A stretch of DNA of 64,000 bases from UBA6144 sp964399165 (lineage in GTDB: Bacteria; Bdellovibrionota; Bacteriovoracia; Bacteriovoracales; Bacteriovoracaceae). The DNA is taken from the NCBI GenBank assembly GCA_964399165.1, contig CAYNPO010000002.1, positions 62,001 through 126,000 of the forward strand, read 5' to 3'. Of this stretch, positions 16,507-24,320 are shown piece after piece (the first letter of the stretch is position 1; the number at the start of each line of letters is the position of its first letter). The translations under genes and the position numbers were made by a program. The notes beneath the pieces are model-generated. The model was given only the letters and a program-made list of their open reading frames with translations, did not search any database and was not told the DNA's origin.

Positions 16507-17811
16507 TCAACCGTTCATCTTGTCCAGGAACGCGATGTTGGACTTGGTGTCCTTGATGCGTTCGAGGATGAATTCCATGCTGTCCATGGTGTTCATGGGC
16601 TGGAGCACGCGGCGGAGCACGAACACCCGCTGCAGGTCCTTTTGTTCCATCAGGAGGTCTTCCTTGCGGGTGCCTGACTTGTTGATGTCCAGGCAGGGGA
16701 AGATGCGCTTCTCCATCAACTTACGGTCGAGCTGGATCTCGGAGTTGCCGGTGCCCTTGAACTCCTCGAAGATCACCTCGTCCATCCGTGAGCCGGTGTC
16801 GATGAGCGATGTGGCGATGATGGTGAGGGAGCCGCCGTTCTCGATGTTGCGGGCGGCGCCGAAGAAGCGCTTGGGCTTATGGAGGGCGTTGGAGTCCACG
16901 CCGCCGGAGAGGATCTTGCCGGACGGAGGGACCACGGTGTTGTAAGCGCGGGCGAGTCGGGTGATGGAGTCCAGAAGGATCACCACGTGCTGCTTGGCCT
17001 CGACTAAGCGCTTGGCCTTCTCGATGACCATTTCCGCGACCTGGACGTGGCGGGTGGCGGGTTCATCGAAGGTGGATGAGACCACTTCCGCGCGCACGGA
17101 GCGCTTCATGTCCGTCACCTCTTCCGGCCGCTCGTCGATCAAGAGGACAATCAGGCGAACCTCGGGATGGTTGTCCGCGATGGCGTTGGCGATGTCCTGC
17201 ATGAGGACGGTTTTACCGGCCTTGGGAGGCGCCACGATGAGACAACGCTGGCCGAAACCTTGGGGAACGAACAGGTCAATGATGCGGGTGGAGTAGCTGT
17301 TGGGCTTGTTCTCCAGGTTGATGCGCTTGTTTGGGTAGAGCGGGGTCAAGTTGTCGAACAGGACGGTGTTCCGGTGCCGCTCGGGGTTTTGGTAGTTGAT
17401 GTGGTTCACTTTCAGGAGGGCGAAATAGCGCTCGCCCTCTTTGGGCGGGCGGATCTGGCCCTCGATGGTGTCACCGGTCCTCAGGCCGAAGCGGCGGATC
17501 TGGGAGGGGCTGACATAGATGTCGTCGGCGCCGGGCAGGTAGTTGTACGCCGGGGAGCGCAGGAAGCCGAAGCCGTCAGGCAGGATCTCCAGGACGCCGT
17601 CCCCATAGATGTCCTCGTTGTCCTTGGCCTTCTTGGTGAGGAGCCCGAAGATCAATTCGTGCTTTTTGAGCAACGCCGGGTTCTCGATTTGCGCCTCTTC
17701 GGCCATCCGGGTGAGTTCCTCGATGTCCTTTTCCCGCAGGTCCGTCAGGTGCATGCCTTCGCCAAGGGGGATGGGCCCGGAGTTCTGGTCTTTGGGTTCG
17801 GTGGGTTTCAT
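16507..17811 (-). CDS. rho: Transcription termination factor Rho
   Basis: ATP-driven RNA translocase that ends transcription of untranslated RNA. 434 residues. N-terminal helical Rho_N (LREKDIEELTRMAEE), the cold-shock-like RNA-binding domain with GFGFLRSP and DIYVSPSQIRRF, then the RecA-like ATPase with Walker A PPKAGKT, Walker B LLIDERPEEVTD and the Q- and R-loop regions. The first ~15 residues are a short leader. No large N-terminal insertion as in actinobacteria. It begins the rho-DUF1385-prfA unit. The region before it is shared with dinB. Confidence 0.97.
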   Translation of the reverse strand: MKPTEPKDQNSGPIPLGEGMHLTDLREKDIEELTRMAEEAQIENPALLKKHELIFGLLTKKAKDNEDIYGDGVLEILPDGFGFLRSPAYNYLPGADDIYVSPSQIRRFGLRTGDTIEGQIRPPKEGERYFALLKVNHINYQNPERHRNTVLFDNLTPLYPNKRINLENKPNSYSTRIIDLFVPQGFGQRCLIVAPPKAGKTVLMQDIANAIADNHPEVRLIVLLIDERPEEVTDMKRSVRAEVVSSTFDEPATRHVQVAEMVIEKAKRLVEAKQHVVILLDSITRLARAYNTVVPPSGKILSGGVDSNALHKPKRFFGAARNIENGGSLTIIATSLIDTGSRMDEVIFEEFKGTGNSEIQLDRKLMEKRIFPCLDINKSGTRKEDLLMEQKDLQRVFVLRRVLQPMNTMDSMEFILERIKDTKSNIAFLDKMNG

Positions 17812-17923
17812 GTGCCTGCCAATGGGAAAGGGGGTGGAGGGATAAGGGGAGTGAATGGTTAGGGGATGCCCTCATTTTCACCATGCCCCGCGTTTTTGTC
17901 AATCTTTGCCCCCTCAAAATTGC

Positions 17924-17937
17924 TGTAAGTATTTACA
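17924..17937. promoter_or_regulatory. Inverted repeat between rho and dinB
   Basis: TGTAA-GTAT-TTACA, a perfect 5-bp palindrome, 55 nt before dinB. It could be an operator, for instance for SOS control, but it does not match the LexA box described in Bdellovibrio (TTAC-N3-GTAA). Confidence 0.3.
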
Positions 17938-17957
17938 TTCCCGCGTTTTGCCCCGTA

Positions 17958-17986
17958 TTGCCCAATCCGTATCTTTTCCGTAAAAT
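17958..17986 (+). promoter_or_regulatory. dinB promoter predicting a leaderless mRNA
   Basis: TTGCCC (17958-17963), exact 17-bp spacer, TAAAAT (17981-17986), then five bases to the ATG at 17992. Transcription from this would start at the A of the start codon. No Shine-Dalgarno is present. Confidence 0.6.
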
Positions 17987-17991
17987 AAGCC

Positions 17992-19056
17992 ATGCGCAAG
18001 ATCATCCACGTGGACATGGACTGCTTTTTTGCCGCCGTGGAAGTCCGGGACAACCCCGCGCTCCAGGGAAAACCCGTGGCGGTGGGCGGATCGGCCTCAG
18101 GCCGGGGTGTCATATCCACCTGCAGCTACGAGGCGCGTAAGTTTGGCGTGCGCTCGGCCATGGCCACTGCCACGGCCTTGAAGCTATGCCCACAGCTCAT
18201 CCTGCTCAAGCACCGGGGCCACGCCTACCGGGAAGCTTCGGAAATCGTCCACGACATCTTCCACCGGCACACGGATCTGGTGCAGTCCCTCTCCCTGGAC
18301 GAGGCTTACCTGGATGTCACGGACGCCGACCTTCCCCGTGGCAGTGCCACCCTGTTGGCAGAGCGGATCCGTGCGGAGATCTTCGAGGCCACCCGCCTCA
18401 CCGCTTCGGCCGGCATCGCCCCCAACAAGCAGTTGGCAAAACTGGCCAGCGAAGCCCGCAAACCCAACGGCCAGTTCACGGTGGCCCCCGGGCAAGAGCT
18501 CGCCTTCTTGCGCAACCTTTCCCTGGGCAAGCTCCATGGCATAGGCCCGGTCACCGCTGGTCGTCTCAAGGAAGATGGCCTGGTCACGTGTGCCGACGTG
18601 TGGAGGCTGCCGCTGTCCGAGCTCATCGGGCGCTATGGTTCACTGGGCGAATGGCTCCACGACGCCAGCCGAGGGATCGACGACCGGGAGGTGGTCACCG
18701 AGTGGGAGCGCAAAAGCTTGAGCGTGGAGACCACTTTTCCCAGGGATCTCTCCGAACCGGACGAGATGCGGCTCCAGCTGGACGAATTGATGGCGGAGAT
18801 GCTGGAGGATTTGCAGGAGTACCCCGAAAAAACCGTGAAGGGTCTCCAAGTGAAAATCAAGTACCACGACTTTCGCCAAACGACGGTGGAACGGGCGGGA
18901 GTCCCCCTCACCGCGGACTCGGCCTGGACGCTTTTCCAGTCGCGCTGGCTAGCGGATCCCCGCGCGGTCCGCCTGTTGGGCGTGGGTGTGCGTTTCGCCA
19001 CGGCGGAAGAAGAAGGGCCCCAGCTGCGTTTTGACTCCCTGGACCCCGCGGGGTAA
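17992..19056 (+). CDS. dinB: DNA polymerase IV (Y-family)
   Basis: Error-prone translesion polymerase. 354 residues, normal length. The catalytic acidic residues are in HVDMDCFFAAVE (start) and SLDEAYLDVT (~100). Helix-hairpin-helix region GIGPVTAGRL and the little-finger domain follow. It starts at the very beginning of a -10-proximal ATG, with no Shine-Dalgarno. ruvX follows after 9 nt and mltG 7 nt after that, so the three may be transcribed together. The usual beta-clamp-binding tail is not obvious (ends LRFDSLDPAG). Confidence 0.95.
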   Translation: MRKIIHVDMDCFFAAVEVRDNPALQGKPVAVGGSASGRGVISTCSYEARKFGVRSAMATATALKLCPQLILLKHRGHAYREASEIVHDIFHRHTDLVQSLSLDEAYLDVTDADLPRGSATLLAERIRAEIFEATRLTASAGIAPNKQLAKLASEARKPNGQFTVAPGQELAFLRNLSLGKLHGIGPVTAGRLKEDGLVTCADVWRLPLSELIGRYGSLGEWLHDASRGIDDREVVTEWERKSLSVETTFPRDLSEPDEMRLQLDELMAEMLEDLQEYPEKTVKGLQVKIKYHDFRQTTVERAGVPLTADSAWTLFQSRWLADPRAVRLLGVGVRFATAEEEGPQLRFDSLDPAG

Positions 19057-19059
19057 AAA
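19031..19059 (+). promoter_or_regulatory. ruvX promoter inside the 3' end of dinB
   Basis: TTGACT (19031-19036), 17-bp spacer, TAAAAA (19054-19059), then 6 nt to ATG 19066. The strongest -35 match in the leaderless group. Confidence 0.5.
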
Positions 19060-19065
19060 CCCGCG

Positions 19066-19521
19066 ATGTCCTCCTCCCACGCGCTGCATGGCCAGAGACT
19101 CCTCGCCCTCGACTGGGGAGAGAAATTCGTGGGCGTCGCCACTTTCCACGTGGGACGCGACCCGTTCATCCTGGCGTGGGGTCGCCTCAAAGGCGGGCCA
19201 TTCCCCGAGCTCTGGAAAGGTTTGAAGGCCGTGCTCGACGACGAGGCCATCGACCAGGTGGTGGTGGGCGTGCCCTTCCTGACCGACGGCAAAGCGGGCT
19301 CCATGACGCACAAGGCACGGGAGTTTCTCGCTCAATTAAGGACCACGTGCCCGCTGCCCGTGCACGAACAGGACGAGACGCTCAGCACCTTCGAGGCGGA
19401 AGAGCGCATGAAACGCTCACCACGGTGGAATTTCCAAGTGGACCTCTCCGAGATCGATGCGGTGGCCGCCACGGTCATCCTGGAAGATTTCTTGCGTCGC
19501 CAAGGCTTGCCCATCCTATAA
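19066..19521 (+). CDS. ruvX: YqgF/RuvX-family Holliday-junction resolvase-like protein
   Basis: 151 residues. RNase H-like fold: LALDWGEKFVGVA holds the first catalytic Asp, VVVGVPFLTDGKAG and the C-terminal SEIDAVAATVILEDF match the family. In E. coli the enzyme processes the 5' end of 16S rRNA precursors. A second Met 7 codons in (HALHGQ is before LLALDWG) is not needed. The gene ends in a TAA that is part of the TATAAT hexamer of mltG. Often next to mltG in other genomes. Confidence 0.88.
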   Translation: MSSSHALHGQRLLALDWGEKFVGVATFHVGRDPFILAWGRLKGGPFPELWKGLKAVLDDEAIDQVVVGVPFLTDGKAGSMTHKAREFLAQLRTTCPLPVHEQDETLSTFEAEERMKRSPRWNFQVDLSEIDAVAATVILEDFLRRQGLPIL

Positions 19522-19522
19522 T
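19517..19522 (+). promoter_or_regulatory. TATAAT six bases before the mltG start
   Basis: A perfect -10 hexamer that includes the ruvX stop codon; CGTGGG separates it from ATG 19529. The best -35 is TTGCGT with a long 19-bp spacer, so the promoter is only moderately supported. Confidence 0.4.
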
Positions 19523-19528
19523 CGTGGG

Positions 19529-20554
19529 ATGAAAAGAACCTTCGTCCTCGCCATGCTTTTGGCCCCCCTATTGGGCCTCGCCATGGCCTCCGTGCACGTA
19601 TGGCTGCTCTTCCAGGAAAAGTACGATGGCCCTGCGGTGGTTTTCACCGTACGTCCCGGCGACACCTTCGGCGTGGTCAATGCGCGCCTCTACCAAGCGG
19701 AGCTCATCAACAACACCCGCCTTTTCCATTGGTGGGCCCGCTACAGGGGGGAAATGGAAAAGCTGCGTGCGGGCGCCTTCGAGATCCCTACCGGCGCCAA
19801 CATCGCGGCGGTTCTCCACACCCTGGTGCATGGCCAACCCATCCTGAACGCCGTCACCGTCCCCGAGGGGAAAAACTTATGGGAGATCGCGGCCATCCTG
19901 GAGCGCGCCGGCTTCGGACCGCGGGCCGATTTCCTGGCCTACGCCCGCGACCCCGCCACCTTGGCCAAGCACGGCGTTCCCGGCCCCAGCCTCGAGGGCT
20001 ATCTGTTCCCCGAAACCTATAAATTCGCCCCGGGCACCGCGGTCTCGGAGATCGCCGACACCATGGTGGCGGAATTCAAACGCAGGGTGGGTTCCCTCAA
20101 CGTGGGCCACCCTTTCCTTTCACCCCACGAAGTGGTGGTGCTCGCCTCCATGGTGGAGAAGGAGACCGGAGCTAAGGCGGAGCGGCCGCAGATCGCCTCG
20201 GTTTTCCTCAATCGCCTCAAAAAGCGCATGCGGCTTGAGAGCGATCCCACCACCATTTACGGCATGGGCGAAGCCTACGCGGGCAACCTGAGGAAGGACG
20301 ACCTCCTGCGGGTCACGCCGTATAACACCTACAAAATTCCTGCCCTGCCCGCGGGACCCATCGCTTCCCCCAGCTTGGAGGCGGTTCAGGCGGTGATGCG
20401 GCCGGCGGTGTCGGACAACCTCTTCTTCGTTTCACGCAATGATGGGACTCACGTCTTCACCCCCACCTATGCCGAGCACTTGAAGGCGGTGAAGGAATGG
20501 CAAATCAACCGCGCCAACCGCGCGGGACGCTCCTGGCGCCAGCTCAAGCAGTGA
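19529..20554 (+). CDS. mltG: Endolytic murein transglycosylase (YceG family)
   Basis: 341 residues. An N-terminal transmembrane helix (FVLAMLLAPLLGLAMASVHVWLLF) anchors it in the inner membrane; the periplasmic part has a LysM-like segment (FTVRPGDTFGVVNARLYQ) and the catalytic YceG domain with the Glu of ASMVEKET and the SDPTTIYGMG and YNTYKIPALPAGPI motifs. It cuts glycan strands close to their membrane-bound end. Start ATG 19529 gives the anchor directly; the longer open frame overlaps ruvX. Confidence 0.95.
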   Translation: MKRTFVLAMLLAPLLGLAMASVHVWLLFQEKYDGPAVVFTVRPGDTFGVVNARLYQAELINNTRLFHWWARYRGEMEKLRAGAFEIPTGANIAAVLHTLVHGQPILNAVTVPEGKNLWEIAAILERAGFGPRADFLAYARDPATLAKHGVPGPSLEGYLFPETYKFAPGTAVSEIADTMVAEFKRRVGSLNVGHPFLSPHEVVVLASMVEKETGAKAERPQIASVFLNRLKKRMRLESDPTTIYGMGEAYAGNLRKDDLLRVTPYNTYKIPALPAGPIASPSLEAVQAVMRPAVSDNLFFVSRNDGTHVFTPTYAEHLKAVKEWQINRANRAGRSWRQLKQ

Positions 20555-20560
20555 GAGGCA

Positions 20561-21925
20561 TCACTTCGGGCAGGATTCGGTGAGATTAGCGTAGACGACG
20601 GTGCGGCCGCCCATGGTCACGGACACGTCCGTGCGGCCGTTGGCGCGCACGGAACGGGGGGAGAATTCCACCACCAGCCGGCGAGCGGGGGCCTCGGTGA
20701 GGCGGGAAACCAACTTGCCGCGGGGGCTGAAGGCGAGGTCAAGCTTCCAGGCGGGAAGCTCGGCGGAGTAGGTGAAACTTTGACGGGTGCCTACCCTTGA
20801 GACCCAATCTCGGATCGGGCGTAGGCAGGTCGGCACCCACTTCACGGGATGGCCTTCCAGGGAGTTCTCCCCCAGTTCGGCTGACCATTTGAAATAGGAG
20901 CGCAACTGCGGGGCGGCTTGCTCCGCCAGGCGTTCCAAGTTGGGACGATGGAGCAGCGGCCCCTCAAGTTGCTGGGCCCGGCGGCGGTCCAACTGGGAGT
21001 ACTCCAGGTCACGGAAACAATCCCTCTCGGTCACGGCATCGCTCTCGATGACGGAAGGAAGGCAGGCGGCGTTGGAGGCGTGGATGATGGGCTCCAGGGG
21101 CTGCAGCAGGCGCCCGCTCTGGTTGATGAAATTCGCCAGGCGGGCGTCGATCCCCTGGGAAACCAGGCCATACCATACCCGCCGGTCCCGGCCCACCAAG
21201 GGGGCCCCTTGGTTCCCCTCCTGGAAGCGGCAACCTGCCAGGACCAAATTGGGGGAGAAGCGAGCGTCACTCAAGGGATTCACGTACCCACCCAGTACGG
21301 GGGAGCAGGTTTCTTTGCGGATCACTCCCAGCTGGTCGTTTTCCGCGTCCACCTTCCACATAGTGAAGGTTTCATCCTCGCTGACGCCTTGTCGGCTAAG
21401 GGTCATGCGCATGCGATGAACCGGGCGATCCAATTCCAGGTAGACCAGGTCGTTGCGCCAAAGGGCCGGGTCCCGCCCGACCAAGGGCAGGGCGAGAAGG
21501 ATCTTGGAGCAGCCCACCCGCATCTCTTCCTGAAAACCGGACTTGGCGAAGAACATGTGGACGTCGCGCTGGCAGCGCCGGGGATCCGTGGACAGGCGCA
21601 ACCCCTCGTTCAGGCAGGAAGCCGAGGTGGCCACTGCCTTGGAGCTCACCAAAAAGCCGGTGCAAAACTTGAGTTGACCTCTATTCACCACCACCACTTT
21701 CGCGATGGAAGGGGGGCAGGCCAAGCCCCGGTCGCATTCCACGCTCTGGTGGGCCAGCAGGGCCTCGATCTCACGCACGACCGGGTCAACTTCCGTGGTG
21801 CCATCGTCCGGATCGCCGTTCTTGGCTTCTTTGCCGCAGCCGATGAGGGTCAAGAGGAGGAGGCAAAAGCTAAAGCTTCGCCTTAGAAACCCAGTGCTAA
21901 ATGCTCTTTTTTCGGTTTGTGACAA
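20561..21925 (-). CDS. Lipoprotein with an inactivated trypsin-like domain
   Basis: 454 residues from a TTG start (21925) with GAGGG 6 nt upstream. Signal peptide with lipobox LTLIGC (Cys30). Residues ~70-290 follow the S1 fold: CTGFLVSSKAVATSASC, NDLVYLEL with Asp159, and EGNQGAPLV. The catalytic His of TAxHC is Ser103 and the catalytic Ser of GNSGGP is Gln239, so two of the three triad residues are gone. This is a pseudoprotease, perhaps a binder or inhibitor. The C-terminal ~150 residues are beta-rich and unknown. It converges with mltG. Compare the active tandem S1 lipoprotein at 3976. Confidence 0.75.
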   Translation of the reverse strand: MSQTEKRAFSTGFLRRSFSFCLLLLTLIGCGKEAKNGDPDDGTTEVDPVVREIEALLAHQSVECDRGLACPPSIAKVVVVNRGQLKFCTGFLVSSKAVATSASCLNEGLRLSTDPRRCQRDVHMFFAKSGFQEEMRVGCSKILLALPLVGRDPALWRNDLVYLELDRPVHRMRMTLSRQGVSEDETFTMWKVDAENDQLGVIRKETCSPVLGGYVNPLSDARFSPNLVLAGCRFQEGNQGAPLVGRDRRVWYGLVSQGIDARLANFINQSGRLLQPLEPIIHASNAACLPSVIESDAVTERDCFRDLEYSQLDRRRAQQLEGPLLHRPNLERLAEQAAPQLRSYFKWSAELGENSLEGHPVKWVPTCLRPIRDWVSRVGTRQSFTYSAELPAWKLDLAFSPRGKLVSRLTEAPARRLVVEFSPRSVRANGRTDVSVTMGGRTVVYANLTESCPK

Positions 21926-22066
21926 ACACAGCCCTCAAAAAAAAAGTCCTAATCTTAACACCATATGCGGGCTCCAAACCCCATGTCAAAGAAGGGCGCC
22001 ACGGTCGACTATTTTTTCAGTTTGGCCTTTAGGAAAAGGGCCAATCTTGCCGATAAGCACTCTCAC

Positions 22067-22095
22067 TTGAGCAGTATCCCCTCTGCTTTTAGAAT
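22067..22095 (+). promoter_or_regulatory. Sigma-70 promoter of the DksA-like gene
   Basis: TTGAGC (22067-22072), 17-bp spacer, TAGAAT (22090-22095): 4/6 and 5/6 matches with ideal spacing. Transcription would start near 22102, giving a ~42-nt leader with AAGGAG before the ATG. The strongest sigma-70 promoter I see in the window. Confidence 0.6.
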
Positions 22096-22143
22096 GGAGG
22101 GGATCGCCACTACGGGTTAAGTGACCGTAATAAGGAGCCTCAG

Positions 22144-22515
22144 ATGGATAAGAAAAAGCTCGATTTCTTCAAGGCCTTGCTGCTGAAGCAACGTCAGCAA
22201 ATCCTCAATGGGGGACTCCTGAATAATTCAGAAGATTTGCATGTTTCAGAGGAGGATCTCTCCGATGAAACCGACCTGGCCACGTCACTGATCAACCAAC
22301 AGATCTCTTGTTCCATCCGCGATCGTGAGCTTTTGAAGCTGCGTCGCATCGATCTGGCCCTTGAGCGCTGTTCGGACGGGACTTATGGCCACTGCCAGGA
22401 GTGCGAGGAAGAAATCGGCGCCAAACGCCTGGAGAATCAACCTTGGGCCGAGCTGTGCATCGTGCACGCGGAAGAAAAAGAGCGCGAGGAAGCGCAGATT
22501 TACCGCCAGGCTTGA
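22144..22515 (+). CDS. DksA/TraR-family RNA polymerase-binding protein
   Basis: 123 residues. The family binds in the RNA polymerase secondary channel and adjusts initiation, often with ppGpp. N-terminal helices predict the coiled coil (DFFKALLLKQRQQIL; LSDETDLATSL with the Asp/Glu tip region), and the zinc finger region starts at DGTYGHCQEC. The usual C-x2-C-x17-C-x2-C is here C-x2-C-x17-C-x2-H (LCIVHAEE). His could still bind zinc. The order (short, no basic extension) fits DksA-like rather than full DksA. Start fixed by AAGGAG; terminated by the hairpin 23 nt downstream. Confidence 0.88.
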   Translation: MDKKKLDFFKALLLKQRQQILNGGLLNNSEDLHVSEEDLSDETDLATSLINQQISCSIRDRELLKLRRIDLALERCSDGTYGHCQECEEEIGAKRLENQPWAELCIVHAEEKEREEAQIYRQA

Positions 22516-22537
22516 TCCCGTTTCCCCTATCCGTTCA

Positions 22538-22568
22538 CGAAAGGCCCCTTGAGGGCCTTTCGCTTTTT
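22538..22568 (+). terminator. Intrinsic terminator, usable from both sides
   Basis: CGAAAGGCCC (22538-22547) and GGGCCTTTCG (22553-22562) form a perfect 10-bp stem with a CTTGA loop, followed by CTTTTT. On the minus strand it lies just after the stop codon of the 22567 gene, so it may serve both convergent transcripts. Confidence 0.9.
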
Positions 22569-23697
22569 AAGGCCGGCACTGCCAGCCGAGTTCACGGCAT
22601 TTGCTCCCCATCTCCAGCAACTGCCCAGCCTGCTTTTGGAGCGAGGGCGAGCGCAGGCCTTGGAGGAGCGGGAGCATGGCCCCAATACGCTTGTACTTGA
22701 AGTTGGCGAAGCCGGCGGCGTAGCGCAGAGGATCGTCCCAACCCTGGGCGCCGGTCCACTCGGCGAGGGCGGCCACGTGGGCGAAACGGCCTGCATTCAC
22801 CCACTCCCCCGCCCGTGCCTTCAGCGCCGCCGACGAGTCAGGCGTGCGCACGCGGAAGTAGTGGGCGGTGACGGGGCGGCGGGCAGCCGCCCAGAATTCG
22901 GCAGCATGGTGGTAGTAGGCGGGATCGCCCCAGGCGAGGGCCTCAAAGAACGGCGCCACCGATTGCAGCTGCTGGGCGCGGAAGAGGGCCTGCACCAACA
23001 AAAGCTTCACGTCCTGGTCGCCTGGATGGCAGGCATGACCATGTTCGAGCGGCAGGAAGGCAGAGGCACCTTGCTTCTCCATGGCCTCGGCCAGTGAGAC
23101 GTAAAACAGTGGGGGGTGGCAGGTTTTGAGGAAAACCGTGAGCTGCTCCGCTGCCGCTTGGTGGAGCCCGTGCCGGTGCAAAACGTCCCAACGGGCGACG
23201 AAAACTTCCCCGTCCAAGGGACGGGCGCCCTGGTCTAGGGCATAGCCGAGGAGTTCATCCGATGCACCGGATTTTTCCAGGCAAACCAGGAAGAGGAGTT
23301 GGTCCGAGGTGGACAGCTCCCCCCGGGGCACGATGCGGAAGTGGGCGGCGCAAGGCGCGTGTCGTTGGAGTTGGGCGTGGGCCCGTCCGGCCCCCGCCCG
23401 GGCGGCGAGGTGGTTGTCGTCCGCCCTGAGCGCGGCCTCATAGGACTGGGCGGCTTCTCCCCATTGCTTCAGGCCGCCATGGGCGTCGCCCTTGAGCTTG
23501 AGATTGAGGGCACGGTGGCGCTCGCTTTGGCGAAGCTTCGGGAACTGCAGCAAGGCCTCCGCGTGTTTGCCATCTTCCACCAGGCGCGCGAAGAACGCCG
23601 CTCCTTCGAGTTCGTCATACTTCTTTTCCTCGTCCGGCGTGAGCGCGGCAAAGGCAGGGAGTGCGAGAATGAGGAGGGCGAGGCTACTCCAGCTCAA
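22567..23697 (-). CDS. TPR-repeat secreted protein of the TonB2-type operon
   Basis: 376 residues. Signal peptide (MSWSSLALLILALPAFA), then TPR-like helix pairs: LVEDGKHAEALLQFPKL, GGLKQWGEAAQSYEAALRADDNH, and further degenerate repeats through the middle and C-terminal half. It is the last gene of the nine-gene run and overlaps tonB by 14 nt. A TPR protein at the end of a TonB2-type cluster is the known arrangement in Vibrio and Shewanella, where it helps transport through an unclear role. The C-terminal ~100 residues have CRELGWQCRP with two Cys. Confidence 0.75.
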   Translation of the reverse strand: MSWSSLALLILALPAFAALTPDEEKKYDELEGAAFFARLVEDGKHAEALLQFPKLRQSERHRALNLKLKGDAHGGLKQWGEAAQSYEAALRADDNHLAARAGAGRAHAQLQRHAPCAAHFRIVPRGELSTSDQLLFLVCLEKSGASDELLGYALDQGARPLDGEVFVARWDVLHRHGLHQAAAEQLTVFLKTCHPPLFYVSLAEAMEKQGASAFLPLEHGHACHPGDQDVKLLLVQALFRAQQLQSVAPFFEALAWGDPAYYHHAAEFWAAARRPVTAHYFRVRTPDSSAALKARAGEWVNAGRFAHVAALAEWTGAQGWDDPLRYAAGFANFKYKRIGAMLPLLQGLRSPSLQKQAGQLLEMGSKCRELGWQCRP

Positions 23698-24316
23698 AGT
23701 TCACCTTCTGCTTGATCCACATGGCGGCGGGTTTGCCGTCTTCGAGTCCCGCGGCGAAGCGCCACTGACGGACCGCTCGCAGGGCGGAGGCCTCGAACAC
23801 GCCCGGAGGCACGGCCTCCAGCACTTTGGACTCCATGAGCTTCCCGTCGGGCCCCACCAGCACGTGCAGGATGACGTACCCGCTGATGCCCCGGGCCTGC
23901 GCCGAAGAGGGATACTCAGGGGGCGTGGTCTGTACCGCCCGGGCCTTGCGGGAGGTTTGGGCGCTCTGCTGGGCCAGGGCCTGGGCGGAGACCTCTCCTT
24001 GGGCCACCGCCACGCCGCCGCCAGCGCCATTGCCGGAGACCACGCCCGCGGTGAGGGAGGCCAGGCCCGCGCCCGGTGCCGGGGCGTCCGGCGCGAGGGA
24101 ATCTGCCATGCCCGCCAGCGGGGGCGGGGGCGGCGGAGGTTCCGCTTCCTTCTCCTGCAGCTCCACTTGGTGCACCGGGGGCTTTTTCTTGGGAGCCACG
24201 GGGGCCGAAAAAAGTTCGTGAGGAGGGCGGGCCACGGCCAAGAGCACGCCCAAGGCCACCGCTTGGGGCAGCAGCATGAGCGGGAGGAGGAAGTCGCGGA
24301 CGCCGGCCGTGTTCAT
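23684..24316 (-). CDS. TonB-type energy transducer
   Basis: 210 residues, type II topology. One N-terminal transmembrane helix (FLLPLMLLPQAVALGVLLAVA), a Pro-rich linker that is short for the family (PPPPPPP at ~65), a Gly/Ala-rich middle and a C-terminal TonB domain: GISGYVILHVLVGPDGKLM, then VLEAVPPGVFEASALRAVRQWRF. The short linker is typical for TonB2-type proteins. It contacts a TonB box of an outer-membrane receptor, here probably the 27654 gene product, and is driven by ExbB/ExbD upstream in the operon. Confidence 0.9.
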   Translation of the reverse strand: MNTAGVRDFLLPLMLLPQAVALGVLLAVARPPHELFSAPVAPKKKPPVHQVELQEKEAEPPPPPPPLAGMADSLAPDAPAPGAGLASLTAGVVSGNGAGGGVAVAQGEVSAQALAQQSAQTSRKARAVQTTPPEYPSSAQARGISGYVILHVLVGPDGKLMESKVLEAVPPGVFEASALRAVRQWRFAAGLEDGKPAAMWIKQKVNFELE

Positions 24317-24320
24317 CGAC

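Noticed and set aside
17924..17937. LexA box before dinB
   Set aside because: Described Bdellovibrio LexA site is TTAC-N3-GTAA; here the order and spacing differ.
22030..22056. GCCGATAA (22049-22056) as a FliA -10 before the DksA-like gene
   Set aside because: The -35 position holds TAGG, not TAAA, and a good sigma-70 promoter lies just downstream.
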